Of a DNA stretch of 39,969 bases, positions 23,747-32,572 are shown piece after piece; within the stretch, counting starts at the first letter, position 1, and every line of letters starts with the position of its first letter. The stretch covers positions 1 to 39,969 of the forward strand of contig JAVEET010000159.1 in the NCBI GenBank assembly GCA_030840295.1. Direction: 5' to 3'. Position numbers and translations under genes: made by a program. This DNA is from Pseudonocardiales bacterium. GTDB lineage: Bacteria; Actinomycetota; Actinomycetes; Mycobacteriales; Jatrophihabitantaceae. Under the pieces are notes generated by a model that was not told where the DNA came from, ran no database searches, and was given only the letters and a program-made list of their open reading frames with translations.

Positions 23747-24033
23747 CTGTGCCCGGAAGGATCCTGCGGCGATATGAGAAAGACCTGGCGCTGATGGCCG
23801 AGGTCGATTTCGGCGGCGTACTGAAGGAAGTGTGCCTGCAATACATACCCGACGCGGCATTGGGTGACTACGTCATCGTGCACGTCGGCTTCGCCATACA
23901 GCGGCTGGACGAGGCATCAGCGCTCGAGACGCTGGCCAATTTCGCCAACCTCGGAATCCTCGAGGAGGAGTTCGGTGACGGGTTCACCCGGGCCGCGAAA
24001 CAAGCAGGCGCCGTCGAAGGAGTAATGCGATGA
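23737..24033 (+). CDS. hypC: Hydrogenase assembly chaperone HypC (second copy)
   Basis: 98 residues, M-C-L-A-V-P-G-R-I, with Cys2 present. It differs clearly from the first copy in the middle and has a longer C-terminal helix ending in G-V-M-R. The ATG at 23737 has AGAGGAGG upstream and overlaps the end of hypF by ten bases; its stop overlaps hypD by four. Being fused to hypD translation, it may be the partner of HypD, while the first copy may serve the large subunit. That division of labour is inference. Confidence 0.94.
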   Translation: MCLAVPGRILRRYEKDLALMAEVDFGGVLKEVCLQYIPDAALGDYVIVHVGFAIQRLDEASALETLANFANLGILEEEFGDGFTRAAKQAGAVEGVMR

Positions 24034-25139
24034 AATACTTGGACGAATTCAGCAACCCGGAGCTGGCCAAGCGGCTGCTGGACAGCATTCATGAGATCGC
24101 CACTCGTCGCTGGGCGATCATGGAGGTCTGCGGGGGGCAGACCCACACCATCATCCGGCACGGCATCGATCAACTGCTGCCCGACGAGGTGGAGATGATC
24201 CACGGGCCGGGGTGCCCGGTATGCGTTACGCCCCTGGAAATAATCGACAAGGCGTTGGCGATCGCCGCCATGCCCGGAGTGATCTTCTGCTCCTTCGGCG
24301 ACATGCTCCGGGTGCCTGGCAGCAGTCAGGATCTCTTCAGGATCAAGAGCGCCGGCGGCGACGTGCGCGTCGTCTACTCTCCGCTCGACGCGCTCACGCT
24401 GGCCCGGGAGAACCCCGACAAACAAGTGGTGTTCTTCGGCATCGGGTTCGAGACGACCGCGCCGGCCAACGCCATGACCGTGTATCAGGCCAAGCGGCTC
24501 GGCATCGGGAACTTCTCGCTGCTGGTGTCGCACGTGCTGGTCCCACCGGCGATCGCAGCGATCATGGAGTCTCCGGAGTGCCGCGTTCAGGGGTTCCTCG
24601 CCGCCGGACACGTGTGCAGCGTGATGGGAACCGCCGAGTACCCGATGCTGGCTGAGAAGTATCGGGTACCCATCGTGGTGACCGGCTTCGAGCCACTGGA
24701 CATCCTGGCCGGGATACGCCGGACCGTGATGCAACTCGAAGCCGGCAGCCATGTGGTCGAAAACGCTTATCCGCGGGCGGTTACCGACCAGGGCAACGAG
24801 CCGGCGCGAGCCATGCTGCGCGATGTGTTCGAGGTGACCGACCGGACCTGGCGGGGCATCGGCATGATCCCGCGGAGCGGGTGGCGGCTGTCGGAGGCCT
24901 ACCGCGACTTCGACGCCGAGGCCCGGTTCAACGTAGCAGGTATGCACACCGATGAATCCTCGCTGTGCCGCTCGGGCGAGGTACTGCAGGGCTTGATCAA
25001 GCCACACGAATGCGCAGCCTTCGGCAAGGAATGCACGCCCCGCAATCCACTCGGTGCGACGATGGTGTCCTCCGAAGGCGCGTGCGCGGCGTATTACCTC
25101 TACCGGCGCCTGGAACTGACCGCGGTCAGTCATGTCTGA
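24030..25139 (+). CDS. hypD: Fe-CN-CO assembly scaffold HypD
   Basis: 369 residues. HypD carries a [4Fe-4S] cluster and, with HypC, holds the iron while CN and CO are attached. Visible motifs: C34-G-G-Q-T-H, G-P-G-C62-P-V-C65-V-T-P, G-F-E-T-T-A-P, and the C-terminal cluster cysteines in [10 protein letters not shown] ... [12 protein letters not shown][18 protein letters not shown]. Length and motifs match the family throughout. It starts inside the end of the second hypC (ATGA overlap), and hypE starts inside its last codons. Confidence 0.97.
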   Translation: MKYLDEFSNPELAKRLLDSIHEIATRRWAIMEVCGGQTHTIIRHGIDQLLPDEVEMIHGPGCPVCVTPLEIIDKALAIAAMPGVIFCSFGDMLRVPGSSQDLFRIKSAGGDVRVVYSPLDALTLARENPDKQVVFFGIGFETTAPANAMTVYQAKRLGIGNFSLLVSHVLVPPAIAAIMESPECRVQGFLAAGHVCSVMGTAEYPMLAEKYRVPIVVTGFEPLDILAGIRRTVMQLEAGSHVVENAYPRAVTDQGNEPARAMLRDVFEVTDRTWRGIGMIPRSGWRLSEAYRDFDAEARFNVAGMHTDESSLCRSGEVLQGLIKPHECAAFGKECTPRNPLGATMVSSEGACAAYYLYRRLELTAVSHV

Positions 25140-26211
25140 GACCGACCTGGAATCAGCCACCAGCATCGACATGAGCACCTGGACCTGTCCGGTGCCGCTG
25201 CGGGATTCCCCGACGATCGTGATGGGTCATGGCGGCGGCGGGGCAATGTCAGGCGAGCTCATCGAGCACCTGTTCCTGCCCGGATTCGGACCGGCGGCTC
25301 GTGCCGAGATGGGTGATTCGGCGGTGCTCGCGCGGCCGGGCGGGCGGCTGGCCTTCTCGACGGATTCCTTCGTCGTGCGGCCGCTGTTCTTCCCCGGGGG
25401 ATCCATCGGTGACCTGGCTGTCAACGGGACCGTCAATGACCTGGCCATGTCGGGTGCCCGGCCGTTGTACCTGTCTACCTCGTTCATCCTCGAGGAGGGC
25501 ACCCCGCTCGCCGACATCGGACGAATCGCCCAAGCCATGGGGGTGGCCGCAACCGCAGCGGGGGTACAACTCGTCACCGGAGACACCAAGGTCGTCGATG
25601 CCGGCCATGGCGACGGTGTCTACGTCAACACCGCGGGTATCGGCGTACTCGACGACGGCGTGGACATCAGGCCCGCGCGGGCGGCGGTCGGCGATGTCGT
25701 CATTGTCAGCGGGGCAATCGGCGTGCACGGCGTGGCGATCATGAGTTGCCGGGAGGGCTTGCAGTTCGGTACCACGATCGCCAGCGATTGTGCCGCCCTC
25801 AACGGCCTGGTTGCGGACATGATTGCCACCGGCGCGGATATCCACGTGCTTCGCGACCCGACCCGCGGTGGGGTGGCCGCCTCGTTGAACGAGATAGCGC
25901 GGATCGCCGGGGTAGGTGTCAGCCTCGTCGAGCGCGATCTGCCGATCCCGGAGGCCGTGGCCAATGCCTGCAGCCTGCTCGGCCTCGACCCGTTGTACGT
26001 GGCCAACGAGGGAAAGCTGATTGCCATCGTCCCGGCTCAAGACAGCGAACGGCTGCTGGCCGCCATGCAGAATTCCGAACTGGGCAAGGAGGCTGCGATC
26101 ATCGGCCGCTGCGTGGCCGAGCACCCGCGCATGGTGGTCGCCAGGACCGGGCTCGGGGGAAACCGGGTGGTCGACCTGCCGATCGGTGAGCAGTTGCCGA
26201 GAATCTGCTGA
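25132..26211 (+). CDS. hypE: Hydrogenase maturation protein HypE
   Basis: 359 residues, ending P-R-I-C. The C-terminal cysteine accepts the carbamoyl group from HypF and is dehydrated with ATP to a thiocyanate. The N-terminal H-G-G-G-G-A-M-S, the A-F-S-T-D-S-F-V-V motif, the [13 protein letters not shown] segment, T-G-D-T-K-V-V and the D-P-T-R-G-G-V-A glycine loop are typical of the PurM-like ATPase fold. The first about 25 residues precede the conserved start and could be shortened by a later start. It overlaps hypD by eight bases. The following gene shares one base with its stop codon (TGATG). Confidence 0.97.
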   Translation: MSETDLESATSIDMSTWTCPVPLRDSPTIVMGHGGGGAMSGELIEHLFLPGFGPAARAEMGDSAVLARPGGRLAFSTDSFVVRPLFFPGGSIGDLAVNGTVNDLAMSGARPLYLSTSFILEEGTPLADIGRIAQAMGVAATAAGVQLVTGDTKVVDAGHGDGVYVNTAGIGVLDDGVDIRPARAAVGDVVIVSGAIGVHGVAIMSCREGLQFGTTIASDCAALNGLVADMIATGADIHVLRDPTRGGVAASLNEIARIAGVGVSLVERDLPIPEAVANACSLLGLDPLYVANEGKLIAIVPAQDSERLLAAMQNSELGKEAAIIGRCVAEHPRMVVARTGLGGNRVVDLPIGEQLPRIC

Positions 26212-27014
26212 TGCCGATGACGCAAACCTCGCAATCGACTCGGCCTGGTGAGGTGCTGTTTGCGCGCTACGCCTATCCCCCGAACGAACTGGGCTATTGC
26301 GGTCCGGATGACTCAGCCGGCCTGCTCGACGTCGCGGCGCAACTTCGATCTCCGTCGAAGGAGGACTTCCGCTCGCGCGCGCGAGCCTTCGACGGCGCGT
26401 GGGTGTATCTGGAATTGATCGCCGCGCATGCCGGTATCGAGGACCCGCTGGATCCCCGCGTGGTAGAGGCCTACTGGATCGGCAATTCCCTGCTCGACGA
26501 GGTGGATCCGGTGAGCTTCGCGGCAACAGCCAGAACCCGCTTCGCCGGCGAGGCTGGTGCGCACTGGGCCGCCCTGACGTCGTCGGGATCGCCGGCGAGC
26601 ACGCCACATCACGGGTTCCAGGTCTTCACCGTGTACCCCTGGGTGCTGCTGCTGGGTCGGGGCGACACACCGCTGATGGTGCTGGACCGGTGCCGCATCC
26701 GCTGGGCCCAAGTGGCTGCCGTCCACGGCGATCGCCTCGAGGTGATGTGTGCCCCGCTCAGCTGGGACGGACATCAGCTGGGTTGGGGCCCCGATCACCA
26801 GGAAACCGTCCGGTGGGCGTTGGACGGACGGTCGCCGCTTGCTCGCCCCGATATCGGGGACTGGATATCGCTGCACTGGGACTGGGCCTGCGACCGTCTG
26901 GCGCCGGCCCAGCTGGACGAGTTACGTTCCCGGACGCAGGACCAACTCGTCATCACCAACCGGGCCCTTGACCGACAGGGCCATTGTGATGGCGGTGCCG
27001 TGGGATCACACTGA
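26211..27014 (+). CDS. Hydrogenase-locus protein of unknown function (DUF6390-like)
   Basis: 267 residues; the start overlaps the hypE stop by one base. It opens with a conserved-looking F-A-R-Y-A-Y-P-P-N-E-L-G-Y-C-G-P-D. Other marked stretches are W-V-Y-L-E-L-I-A, V-V-E-A-Y-W-I-G-N-S-L-L, H-H-G-F-Q-V-F-T-V-Y-P-W and L-H-W-D-W-A-C-D-R-L. This matches my recollection of DUF6390, reported beside NiFe-hydrogenase genes. It has no signal peptide or membrane segment and only two obvious cysteines (C-G-P; W-A-C-D). No reaction can be assigned. Translation coupled to hypE suggests a late maturation or quality-control task, but this is inference. Confidence 0.8.
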   Translation: MPMTQTSQSTRPGEVLFARYAYPPNELGYCGPDDSAGLLDVAAQLRSPSKEDFRSRARAFDGAWVYLELIAAHAGIEDPLDPRVVEAYWIGNSLLDEVDPVSFAATARTRFAGEAGAHWAALTSSGSPASTPHHGFQVFTVYPWVLLLGRGDTPLMVLDRCRIRWAQVAAVHGDRLEVMCAPLSWDGHQLGWGPDHQETVRWALDGRSPLARPDIGDWISLHWDWACDRLAPAQLDELRSRTQDQLVITNRALDRQGHCDGGAVGSH

Positions 27015-27050
27015 GCGGCATCAACAGGGTGCCGCCGATGAAGGGAGGCC

Positions 27051-27356
27051 ATGATGGCTGTGCTGCTCACCCAGGATTTGCCCGTGGGACGAGAAGACGT
27101 CGAGGCGGTGAGCGCTGAGATGGGGGCCAAGGAGAACCCACCGGATGGATTGATCCTGCACACCTTCACCGTGACCAGTGAGGGCGTGCACGTAGTGGAT
27201 GTTTGGGAAAGCACCGCGCATTACGACAGGTTCCGGGACGACCGCCTGATGCCGGCCATGGGCAAGGTCATGGCAGAGCGAGGAATCAGCATGGACGGAC
27301 CGCCACCGACCCCGGAGTTCAGCGAGGCCTTCGACCTGATCACAGTGCGCCGGTAA
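27051..27356 (+). CDS. Small ABM-like alpha/beta-barrel protein
   Basis: About 100 residues (two adjacent ATGs at 27051 and 27054; GGGAGG upstream). The pattern L-L-T-Q-D-L-P-V-x-x-E-D-V, P-P-D-G-L-I-L-H-T, V-V-D-V-W-E-S-x-x-x-Y-D-R-F-R-D-D-R-L-M-P-A resembles small actinobacterial dimeric alpha+beta barrel proteins related to antibiotic biosynthesis monooxygenases. Function unknown. It is the last plus-strand gene of the hydrogenase run, and its ribosome site is strong. It may belong to the operon or only follow it. Confidence 0.8.
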   Translation: MMAVLLTQDLPVGREDVEAVSAEMGAKENPPDGLILHTFTVTSEGVHVVDVWESTAHYDRFRDDRLMPAMGKVMAERGISMDGPPPTPEFSEAFDLITVRR

Positions 27357-27370
27357 CCGTCTGCGACGGT
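27356..27370. terminator. Short hairpin between convergent genes
   Basis: ACCGTC at 27356-27361 pairs with GACGGT at 27365-27370 around a three-base loop, at the very end of the hydrogenase run and 24 bp before the stop of the convergent beta-propeller gene. No T-run follows, so its activity as a terminator is uncertain. Confidence 0.35.
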
Positions 27371-27393
27371 GGTGGCACCTGTCGTTGTGGGAG

Positions 27394-29493
27394 CTAGTCG
27401 AACGGGATCCAAGCCTGGCGGGACAGCGTCGCAGGGTCACTGACCTGAACACCGCTTCCTGAGACGGTCCATAGCGTTGCGTTGACGATCAGGCTGCGCT
27501 GGATACCCAGCCCATCGTCGATCGAGTGTGCCGCGAGTGGGTTGGCCAGCAACCCGACAGTGTTGAGCTTCGTGCCGGACACTTTTAGCACCAGCACCTT
27601 GCCGGATTGACCCGGTCGCCACGACTGGACCGGGGTGACTATCAGCCCGGTGGGTGGCCAGTAGAGGAAGGCATGCGGATCAAGACTCGGCCCGCCGGGG
27701 GCGTCCGAACGAACCACCTGGGCGGTCCGCAGCGGCTGCGCCGGCTTGCTCACATCGAACAGTGACACCTGTAAGCCGGACACCCTTCCGGTTTTCGACG
27801 CTTGTTGGCCGATCCCGATCAGGCGACCGCTGCCGGCGTCGTGCAAGTAGTCCGAGTAGCCGGTCAGCTGCAAGGTGCCGACCAACATCGGAGCCGCCGG
27901 GTCGTGCAGATCGACCACATACAGCGGATCGGTCCGCCGGAACGTGACTACGTAGGCCACCGGTCCGATGAAGCGCACCGCATAGATCTGCTCGTCCTTA
28001 CCGAGGCCGCCGACCCGCCCGGTGACCTTGAGCGTGTTCGCATCGAGGATGTACAGGCTGCTGGACTGGGTCGCCGAGCCGCCGGCACCCGCCGTCGTGG
28101 CAATCCGCAGCGACCCGGCGTAGTCCGACAACGAGTACCGGCTCAGCAGCCGGCCGGGGATTCCGCCGGAGCCGAGATAGGTAGGCTGCCCTGATCCGGT
28201 GATATCGAAGCGGTGGATCTCGGTCTGCTGGGCCTTCGCCGCGGTAGCACAACACCAGTTCGGATTGCTGGCGATGTACAGGCTCGTGCTGGTCGCATAG
28301 ACGGTGTCGCCGTCGGCAGCGACGCTCACCGGTTTGGGGCTCACACCGAGGTGGTTGAGATCCAGCGTGTAGATCGTCAACATCGATGCAGCCGTGTACG
28401 CCGCCGGATGGCTGACCTGATCGCACGGCACCGTGTAGTCCGTCGTGTTCTGGCCGCTGGTGATCGAATACTGCGGCAACCAGGCCGACAGCGGCGCCTG
28501 CCGGATGACAGCTTGATTGGCCGCCGAGCGCGTGGCATTGCTTCCGGCGCCCAGCGGCAAGTTGATGCTCGGTGCGCTGCTCATCACCAGCCGAACCGTC
28601 GAACCGATCAGCCGGGCGTCCAAGTAGGACCCGGCTGCCCGGAGCGACCCCGTGATCTTCGGCCCGCCGGCAAGATCCAGGAACAGGTAGGTCGACCGTG
28701 GGCCCGAGGCCGCAGCCGGTCCGTTCGAGAAAGACCCGTAGTTGTAACCGTTGTTGCTACCACCAAGGGTCACCAGCGCATGGTCGCCGCCGACGAGCAG
28801 CTGCGCGTTCTGCCATCCCTGGTACATCGTGAGATCGAGTGAACCGGTGATCGCCCGACTAGCGGTGTCGACCATTCGGAGCACGCCGTCGGTGATCGTG
28901 ATCAGCCGGCCACCATCGGTCTTGACGAGGTCGGGTTCGTCGACCCCGGACTCCTGAACGTTGGTCGTCGATGTGTCGCCAGCAGCAGCACTGGTGGCGG
29001 CAGGCCCGGCACTGAGCTGCTGCCTACCAGCTAGGGGGGCTATACCGAATCTGATGTCTGTCCGCTTATCTGGCCACCACCCGTACGACCCGACGCTCGC
29101 GGCCGCGTGGGTACGCAATCCCGCTAGCACATCCGCACACGAGGAATAGTTACTCAGCAACAGCGCGGCCGGCCGGATCGCGGGAAGGTGCGGAGTTTCC
29201 GTGATTCCGCCGTGCGGTGGGGTAGCCGTGCCACCACTAGATATCAACGCCGCAATGGTGACGGCACACGCCAACCCACTGGCCGCCAGCCATACCCGCG
29301 GTTTGCGTACGACTCGTCCTCGGACCCAGCCAGGGGCGGCAGACCTGCGTTGTTCCTTCGCGGTGCTCGCTGGGCCGATCCTCCGGTGCACCGCGGCGAG
29401 CTGCTCGGCGGCCGCGGGCGTGGCAATCCAATCCTCGTCCGAAGCCGTGCTCGGCCGCACTGAGCGCAACCAACGGCTCATGTTCTCAACCAC
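27394..29493 (-). CDS. Membrane-anchored beta-propeller protein, possible anti-sigma partner of the upstream ECF factor
   Basis: About 699 residues. I start it at GTG 29493, because GGAGG sits six bases upstream; an ATG at 29481 is too far from it. A cytosolic N-terminal stretch of about 70 residues is followed by one membrane helix (V-W-L-A-A-S-G-L-A-C-A-V-T-I-A-A-L-I), then a Pro/Thr-rich linker and a large extracellular beta-propeller of the PF09826 kind (T-T-N-V-Q-E-S-G-V-D-E-P-D-L-V-K-T-D-G-G). The gene overlaps the ECF sigma gene by eight bases. A cytosolic piece, one span and an outside sensor downstream of an ECF gene is the layout of membrane anti-sigma factors. The short cytosolic part lacks a recognisable zinc anti-sigma motif. 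Confidence 0.85.
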   Translation of the reverse strand: MVENMSRWLRSVRPSTASDEDWIATPAAAEQLAAVHRRIGPASTAKEQRRSAAPGWVRGRVVRKPRVWLAASGLACAVTIAALISSGGTATPPHGGITETPHLPAIRPAALLLSNYSSCADVLAGLRTHAAASVGSYGWWPDKRTDIRFGIAPLAGRQQLSAGPAATSAAAGDTSTTNVQESGVDEPDLVKTDGGRLITITDGVLRMVDTASRAITGSLDLTMYQGWQNAQLLVGGDHALVTLGGSNNGYNYGSFSNGPAAASGPRSTYLFLDLAGGPKITGSLRAAGSYLDARLIGSTVRLVMSSAPSINLPLGAGSNATRSAANQAVIRQAPLSAWLPQYSITSGQNTTDYTVPCDQVSHPAAYTAASMLTIYTLDLNHLGVSPKPVSVAADGDTVYATSTSLYIASNPNWCCATAAKAQQTEIHRFDITGSGQPTYLGSGGIPGRLLSRYSLSDYAGSLRIATTAGAGGSATQSSSLYILDANTLKVTGRVGGLGKDEQIYAVRFIGPVAYVVTFRRTDPLYVVDLHDPAAPMLVGTLQLTGYSDYLHDAGSGRLIGIGQQASKTGRVSGLQVSLFDVSKPAQPLRTAQVVRSDAPGGPSLDPHAFLYWPPTGLIVTPVQSWRPGQSGKVLVLKVSGTKLNTVGLLANPLAAHSIDDGLGIQRSLIVNATLWTVSGSGVQVSDPATLSRQAWIPFD

Positions 29494-30079
29494 GTAGTGC
29501 CTCCGCGAATTGTCCGGCCGGCGTCGCGCCGCGGTAACCGGCCGCCTCGAGGGCATCCGCCAGTCGCTTGCGAGCCCGATGCAGCCGGACCCCGTACGCC
29601 GATGCGGTGCAGCCGAGCGCCTCCGCGGCCTGCATCGGCGTCAGGTCGTACCAGCCGGTGAGCGTGAGCACCTCACGGTCAGCCGCCGGCAGCGTTGCCA
29701 ACGTCTGGGCGAAGGCCTGCTTGAGCTCGTAGGCGTCGGGGTCGGACTCCTCACCTACATCGTCCATCAGGCGCGCGATGAGTTGATCGTGACGGCGGAA
29801 GCCGCGCAGGCGGTTGGCCAGCAGCCTACGGGCGGTACCGAAGAGCCACCCGAGCGGTGGATCGGGCACCTGATCTGCTTTGCCGAATGCCGTCACGAAA
29901 ACCTCCTGAAGCACGTCCTGTGCTGTCTGCGGATCGGTTCGGTGGAGCAGGTAGGCGAGAACGCGAGCGGCGTAGGCGCGGAACCACTCATCGATCACCG
30001 CGCGACGCTCGGCGTCGTCCACCCGTTTCCCCTCGCCATTGATCTCGCCATCGATCTCGCCATTGATGCGAACCGTCAT
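29486..30079 (-). CDS. ECF-type RNA polymerase sigma factor
   Basis: 197 residues. Sigma region 2 (A-Q-D-V-L-Q-E-V-F-V-T-A-F, then W-L-F-G-T-A-R-R-L-L-A-N) and region 4 with its helix-turn-helix (L-P-A-A-D-R-E-V-L-T-L-T-G-W-Y-D-L-T-P-M-Q-A-A-E-A-L-G-C-T-A-S-A, then V-R-L-H-R-A-R-K-R-L) are present; regions 1 and 3 are absent, as in ECF factors. The N-terminus starts with a repeat (N-G-E-I / D-G-E-I) from 12-bp DNA units; a start after it is possible. The overlap with the membrane protein gene downstream suggests a sigma/anti-sigma pair. Confidence 0.93.
   Translation of the reverse strand: MTVRINGEIDGEINGEGKRVDDAERRAVIDEWFRAYAARVLAYLLHRTDPQTAQDVLQEVFVTAFGKADQVPDPPLGWLFGTARRLLANRLRGFRRHDQLIARLMDDVGEESDPDAYELKQAFAQTLATLPAADREVLTLTGWYDLTPMQAAEALGCTASAYGVRLHRARKRLADALEAAGYRGATPAGQFAEALRG
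30032..30067 (-). repeat. 12-bp tandem repeat, three units, at the sigma factor N-terminus
   Basis: CTCGCCATTGAT at 30032-30043, CTCGCCATCGAT at 30044-30055 and CTCGCCATTGAT at 30056-30067 on the plus strand. It encodes N-G-E-I / D-G-E-I steps close to the start codon. Confidence 0.9.
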
Positions 30080-30131
30080 CAGGTAGGTGTCCGGATGTGG
30101 CTGTAGAAATTACAGGTGCTCGGCGCGGACT

Positions 30132-31637
30132 TCAGCGAACGGGGCGCCTGCCTGACGGATCCATCGGCTCGTCGGCCAGCAGCGGGAGGCGCACCTCGAC
30201 CTGGGCGCCACCCGCGGGACCGTTCGTAGCCGTGACTCTGCCGCCATGAGCGTGCACCAGAGTCTCGACGATGGCCAGACCCAGCCCGCTGCCGGCCGCG
30301 GCCGCCGACCGGCTGCGGCCCTGATCGGCGCGGGCAAAGCGATCGAAGACGTGCGGCAGGAACTCGGGGGGAAACCCAGGTCCGGTATCGACGATGCGCA
30401 CCACCAGCTCGGTTTGGCCAGCGCCCGATGCGGGTTTCGACGTTTCGAGCGCGGCATACAGGGTGATGGCCCCGCCGGCGGGCGTGTGACGCAGCGAGTT
30501 GGCCAATAGGTTGTCTACGATCCGGCGGAGTGCGACTGGGTCCAGCTCGGCAATCAGCGTCGGCGGCCGCTCGGTGTGCACCGTGACCCCCTTCGTGCCG
30601 GCGCGATCGCGGTAGGCACGGGTCACATCATCGAGAAGCTCGCTGACATCGGTGAGCTGATGGCGCACGATCGGGTGGCCGCCATCAGCCTGAGCCAGCA
30701 GCAAGAGGTCTTCGGCCAGCGTGGCGAGTCGGGTGACCTCGATGCGGGCGTGGGAAATGGAGTCCACCAGGTCCGCGCGGGTGCGGGTGGGGCGTACCGC
30801 GGTTTCGAGTTCGGTTTGCAGTACGGCGAGTGGGGTGCGCAGTTCGTGTCCGGCATCGGCGATGAGGCTGCGCTGACGGTCCAGGGAACTGTGCAGCCGG
30901 TCGAGCAGGGCATTGAAGGTACGGGCCAGGTGGTTGAGGCTGTCCCGGGTCGCGGGCTCGGTGATCCGTCCAGCCACGTCGTGCTCGCCGAGGTTCTGGG
31001 CGTCGGCGCTCATCCGGTCGACCGGTTTCAGGGCGGCGCCGGACAGCAGCCAGGCGCCGACCCCGACGAGAGCGAGCAGGATCGGTACCGAGATGTACAG
31101 GGCGTGTCGGACTTGGGCGCCGGCCTCGTCGGCCGCGCCCAGACTTTCCCCTGCGACGACCAGCCAGGTGCCCTCGCTACGCCGAACCGGTTGGACGAGG
31201 ATCCGGAACGATTCACCGCCGTAACGCGCGGTACGGATCGTGACCACCGACGGCGGCGTGCGGGTTTGGTCGGCGGTCAGCGGGGAGGCGGGGAGGCCGG
31301 CCGGTTGCGCGTCGATCAGGCGCGCACCGGGAGCGTAAACCGCGGTGAACGCCTGCACGTCGGTAGCAGTGTGTCCTGCAACGCCGATCACCGGAGGCGG
31401 GTCCACCTGCTCGATGTTTCCCGACGCCACGTCGCCGGCCAATGCGGTGGCCCGGCTCTGCAGCGTGGCGTCGACGTTGGCCCGCAGGCCGCGGCTGAGT
31501 GTGAGCGTAAACAGCGCCACGCCGGCCACCGCCAGGATCACAGCAGCGAGCAGGTAGGTGGCCACCAGCCGGCCCCGTACCCCGCGCAACCACCCGAGGA
31601 CCGGGGGCACGCCGCGGGACCCGCGCCGCATCCTCAC
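30132..31637 (-). CDS. Two-component sensor histidine kinase
   Basis: 501 residues from GTG 31637 (GTGA overlap with the regulator; ATG 31631 possible). It has a membrane helix at about 24-48, an extracytoplasmic region to about 178, a second helix at about 180-200, a HAMP linker, the phosphorylated His264 in D-A-G-H-E-L-R-T-P-L-A, the N-box D-N-L-L-A-N-S-L-R-H-T, G1 D-T-G-P-G-F and G2 G-S-G-L-G-L-A-I-V. It phosphorylates the response regulator encoded just upstream. The signal cannot be read from the sequence. Confidence 0.95.
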   Translation of the reverse strand: MRMRRGSRGVPPVLGWLRGVRGRLVATYLLAAVILAVAGVALFTLTLSRGLRANVDATLQSRATALAGDVASGNIEQVDPPPVIGVAGHTATDVQAFTAVYAPGARLIDAQPAGLPASPLTADQTRTPPSVVTIRTARYGGESFRILVQPVRRSEGTWLVVAGESLGAADEAGAQVRHALYISVPILLALVGVGAWLLSGAALKPVDRMSADAQNLGEHDVAGRITEPATRDSLNHLARTFNALLDRLHSSLDRQRSLIADAGHELRTPLAVLQTELETAVRPTRTRADLVDSISHARIEVTRLATLAEDLLLLAQADGGHPIVRHQLTDVSELLDDVTRAYRDRAGTKGVTVHTERPPTLIAELDPVALRRIVDNLLANSLRHTPAGGAITLYAALETSKPASGAGQTELVVRIVDTGPGFPPEFLPHVFDRFARADQGRSRSAAAAGSGLGLAIVETLVHAHGGRVTATNGPAGGAQVEVRLPLLADEPMDPSGRRPVR

Positions 31638-32329
31638 CCGGCGCCCGCCGGGTTCTCATCCGCGTCCCGTAGCCGGTAGCCCGCGCCGCGGACGGTCTGG
31701 ACATCGTCGCGGCCAAAAGGCTTGTCCAGCTTGCGCCGCAGTGAGCCGATGTACTGATCGACGACATTGCTGGTCGGGTCGTAGGCGAAATCCCACACAT
31801 GCTCGAGAATGTGCGTGCGGGACAGCACGTCGCCGCGGTGGCGCATCAACAGTTCCAACAGCGCGAACTCTTTCGCAGTCAGCTCGATCCGTTGCCCCGC
31901 GCGCGTGACGCGCCGTGACGCCGGGTCCAGCACCAAGTCACCGGCCTGCAGCATCGCCGGGCGTTCACCCGCACCACGACGGACCAGGGCGCGGATCCGG
32001 GCGCTCAGTTCGCCGAAGTTGAACGGCTTGGCCAGATAGTCATCCGCACCAGCGTCCAAGCCCTCGATGCGCGCTTCGAATCCGGTGCGTGCGGTCAGCA
32101 TCAGCACCGGCGCCCAACGATTACCAGCGCGCCATTGCCGTACGACGTCGAAGCCGTCCATCCCCGGTAGCATCCCGTCGAGCACCACGGCGTCGTAGTC
32201 GTTCTCCTGCCCAAGCCACAGCGCTTCGGCGCCGTCGCCGGCCACGTCGACGGCGTAACCGTCCTCCTCCAGCGCGCGTTTGAGGAGCACCACCATCCGC
32301 TCGTCGTCCTCCACCACCAGTAGCCGCAC
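31634..32329 (-). CDS. OmpR/PhoB-type response regulator
   Basis: 231 residues. Receiver domain with the acidic pocket E-D-D (7-9), phospho-acceptor Asp51 in V-V-L-D-G-M-L-P-G-M-D-G-F and Lys in Y-L-A-K-P-F. A winged-helix DNA-binding domain follows (E-L-T-A-K-E-F-A-L-L-E-L-L-M-R-H, then V-D-Q-Y-I-G-S-L-R-R-K-L and V-R-G-A-G-Y-R-L). It is the first gene of the regulator-kinase pair and overlaps the kinase start by four bases. The promoter probably lies in 32330-32476. Target genes are unknown; the neighbouring secreted protein at 32573 is one candidate. Confidence 0.96.
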   Translation of the reverse strand: MRLLVVEDDERMVVLLKRALEEDGYAVDVAGDGAEALWLGQENDYDAVVLDGMLPGMDGFDVVRQWRAGNRWAPVLMLTARTGFEARIEGLDAGADDYLAKPFNFGELSARIRALVRRGAGERPAMLQAGDLVLDPASRRVTRAGQRIELTAKEFALLELLMRHRGDVLSRTHILEHVWDFAYDPTSNVVDQYIGSLRRKLDKPFGRDDVQTVRGAGYRLRDADENPAGAG

Positions 32330-32476
32330 GTGTCATCCTCCCGCTCCATCTTCCCGCTGTCGGCGGATCTGCTGCTGCCATGCTCGTCCGGCCAGGTGTA
32401 GCAGACGTGTCCGCGGCGGGTCATTGCCCGGCCTCGCCGGGCCAGCGATGTCAGCTGCGCCCTAGCGGACGTCGGA

Positions 32477-32520
32477 AACCCCGAGCAGTAACTGCGCCTG
32501 TGCGCAGCCTGCTCGGGGTT
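32477..32520. terminator. Strong hairpin terminator
   Basis: AACCCCGAGCAG at 32477-32488 pairs exactly with CTGCTCGGGGTT at 32509-32520. Inside it, CTGCGC at 32492-32497 pairs with GCGCAG at 32502-32507 around a CTGT loop. It lies 53 bp beyond the stop of the minus-strand gene at 32573 and before the response-regulator gene, so it most likely ends the former transcript. Confidence 0.8.
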
Positions 32521-32572
32521 CTATGGGTTACCGAGACCTGCCTGGGGAGCAGCCCCGACCCGCCCGGTGTTG

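Noticed and set aside
22708-24033. 441-codon plus-strand frame ending with HypC sequence
   Set aside because: Its first 340 codons are hypF in a wrong frame; only the last 98 codons (from ATG 23737) are a gene.
25249-26607. 452-codon minus-strand frame opposite hypE
   Set aside because: Antisense shadow of hypE and the following gene.
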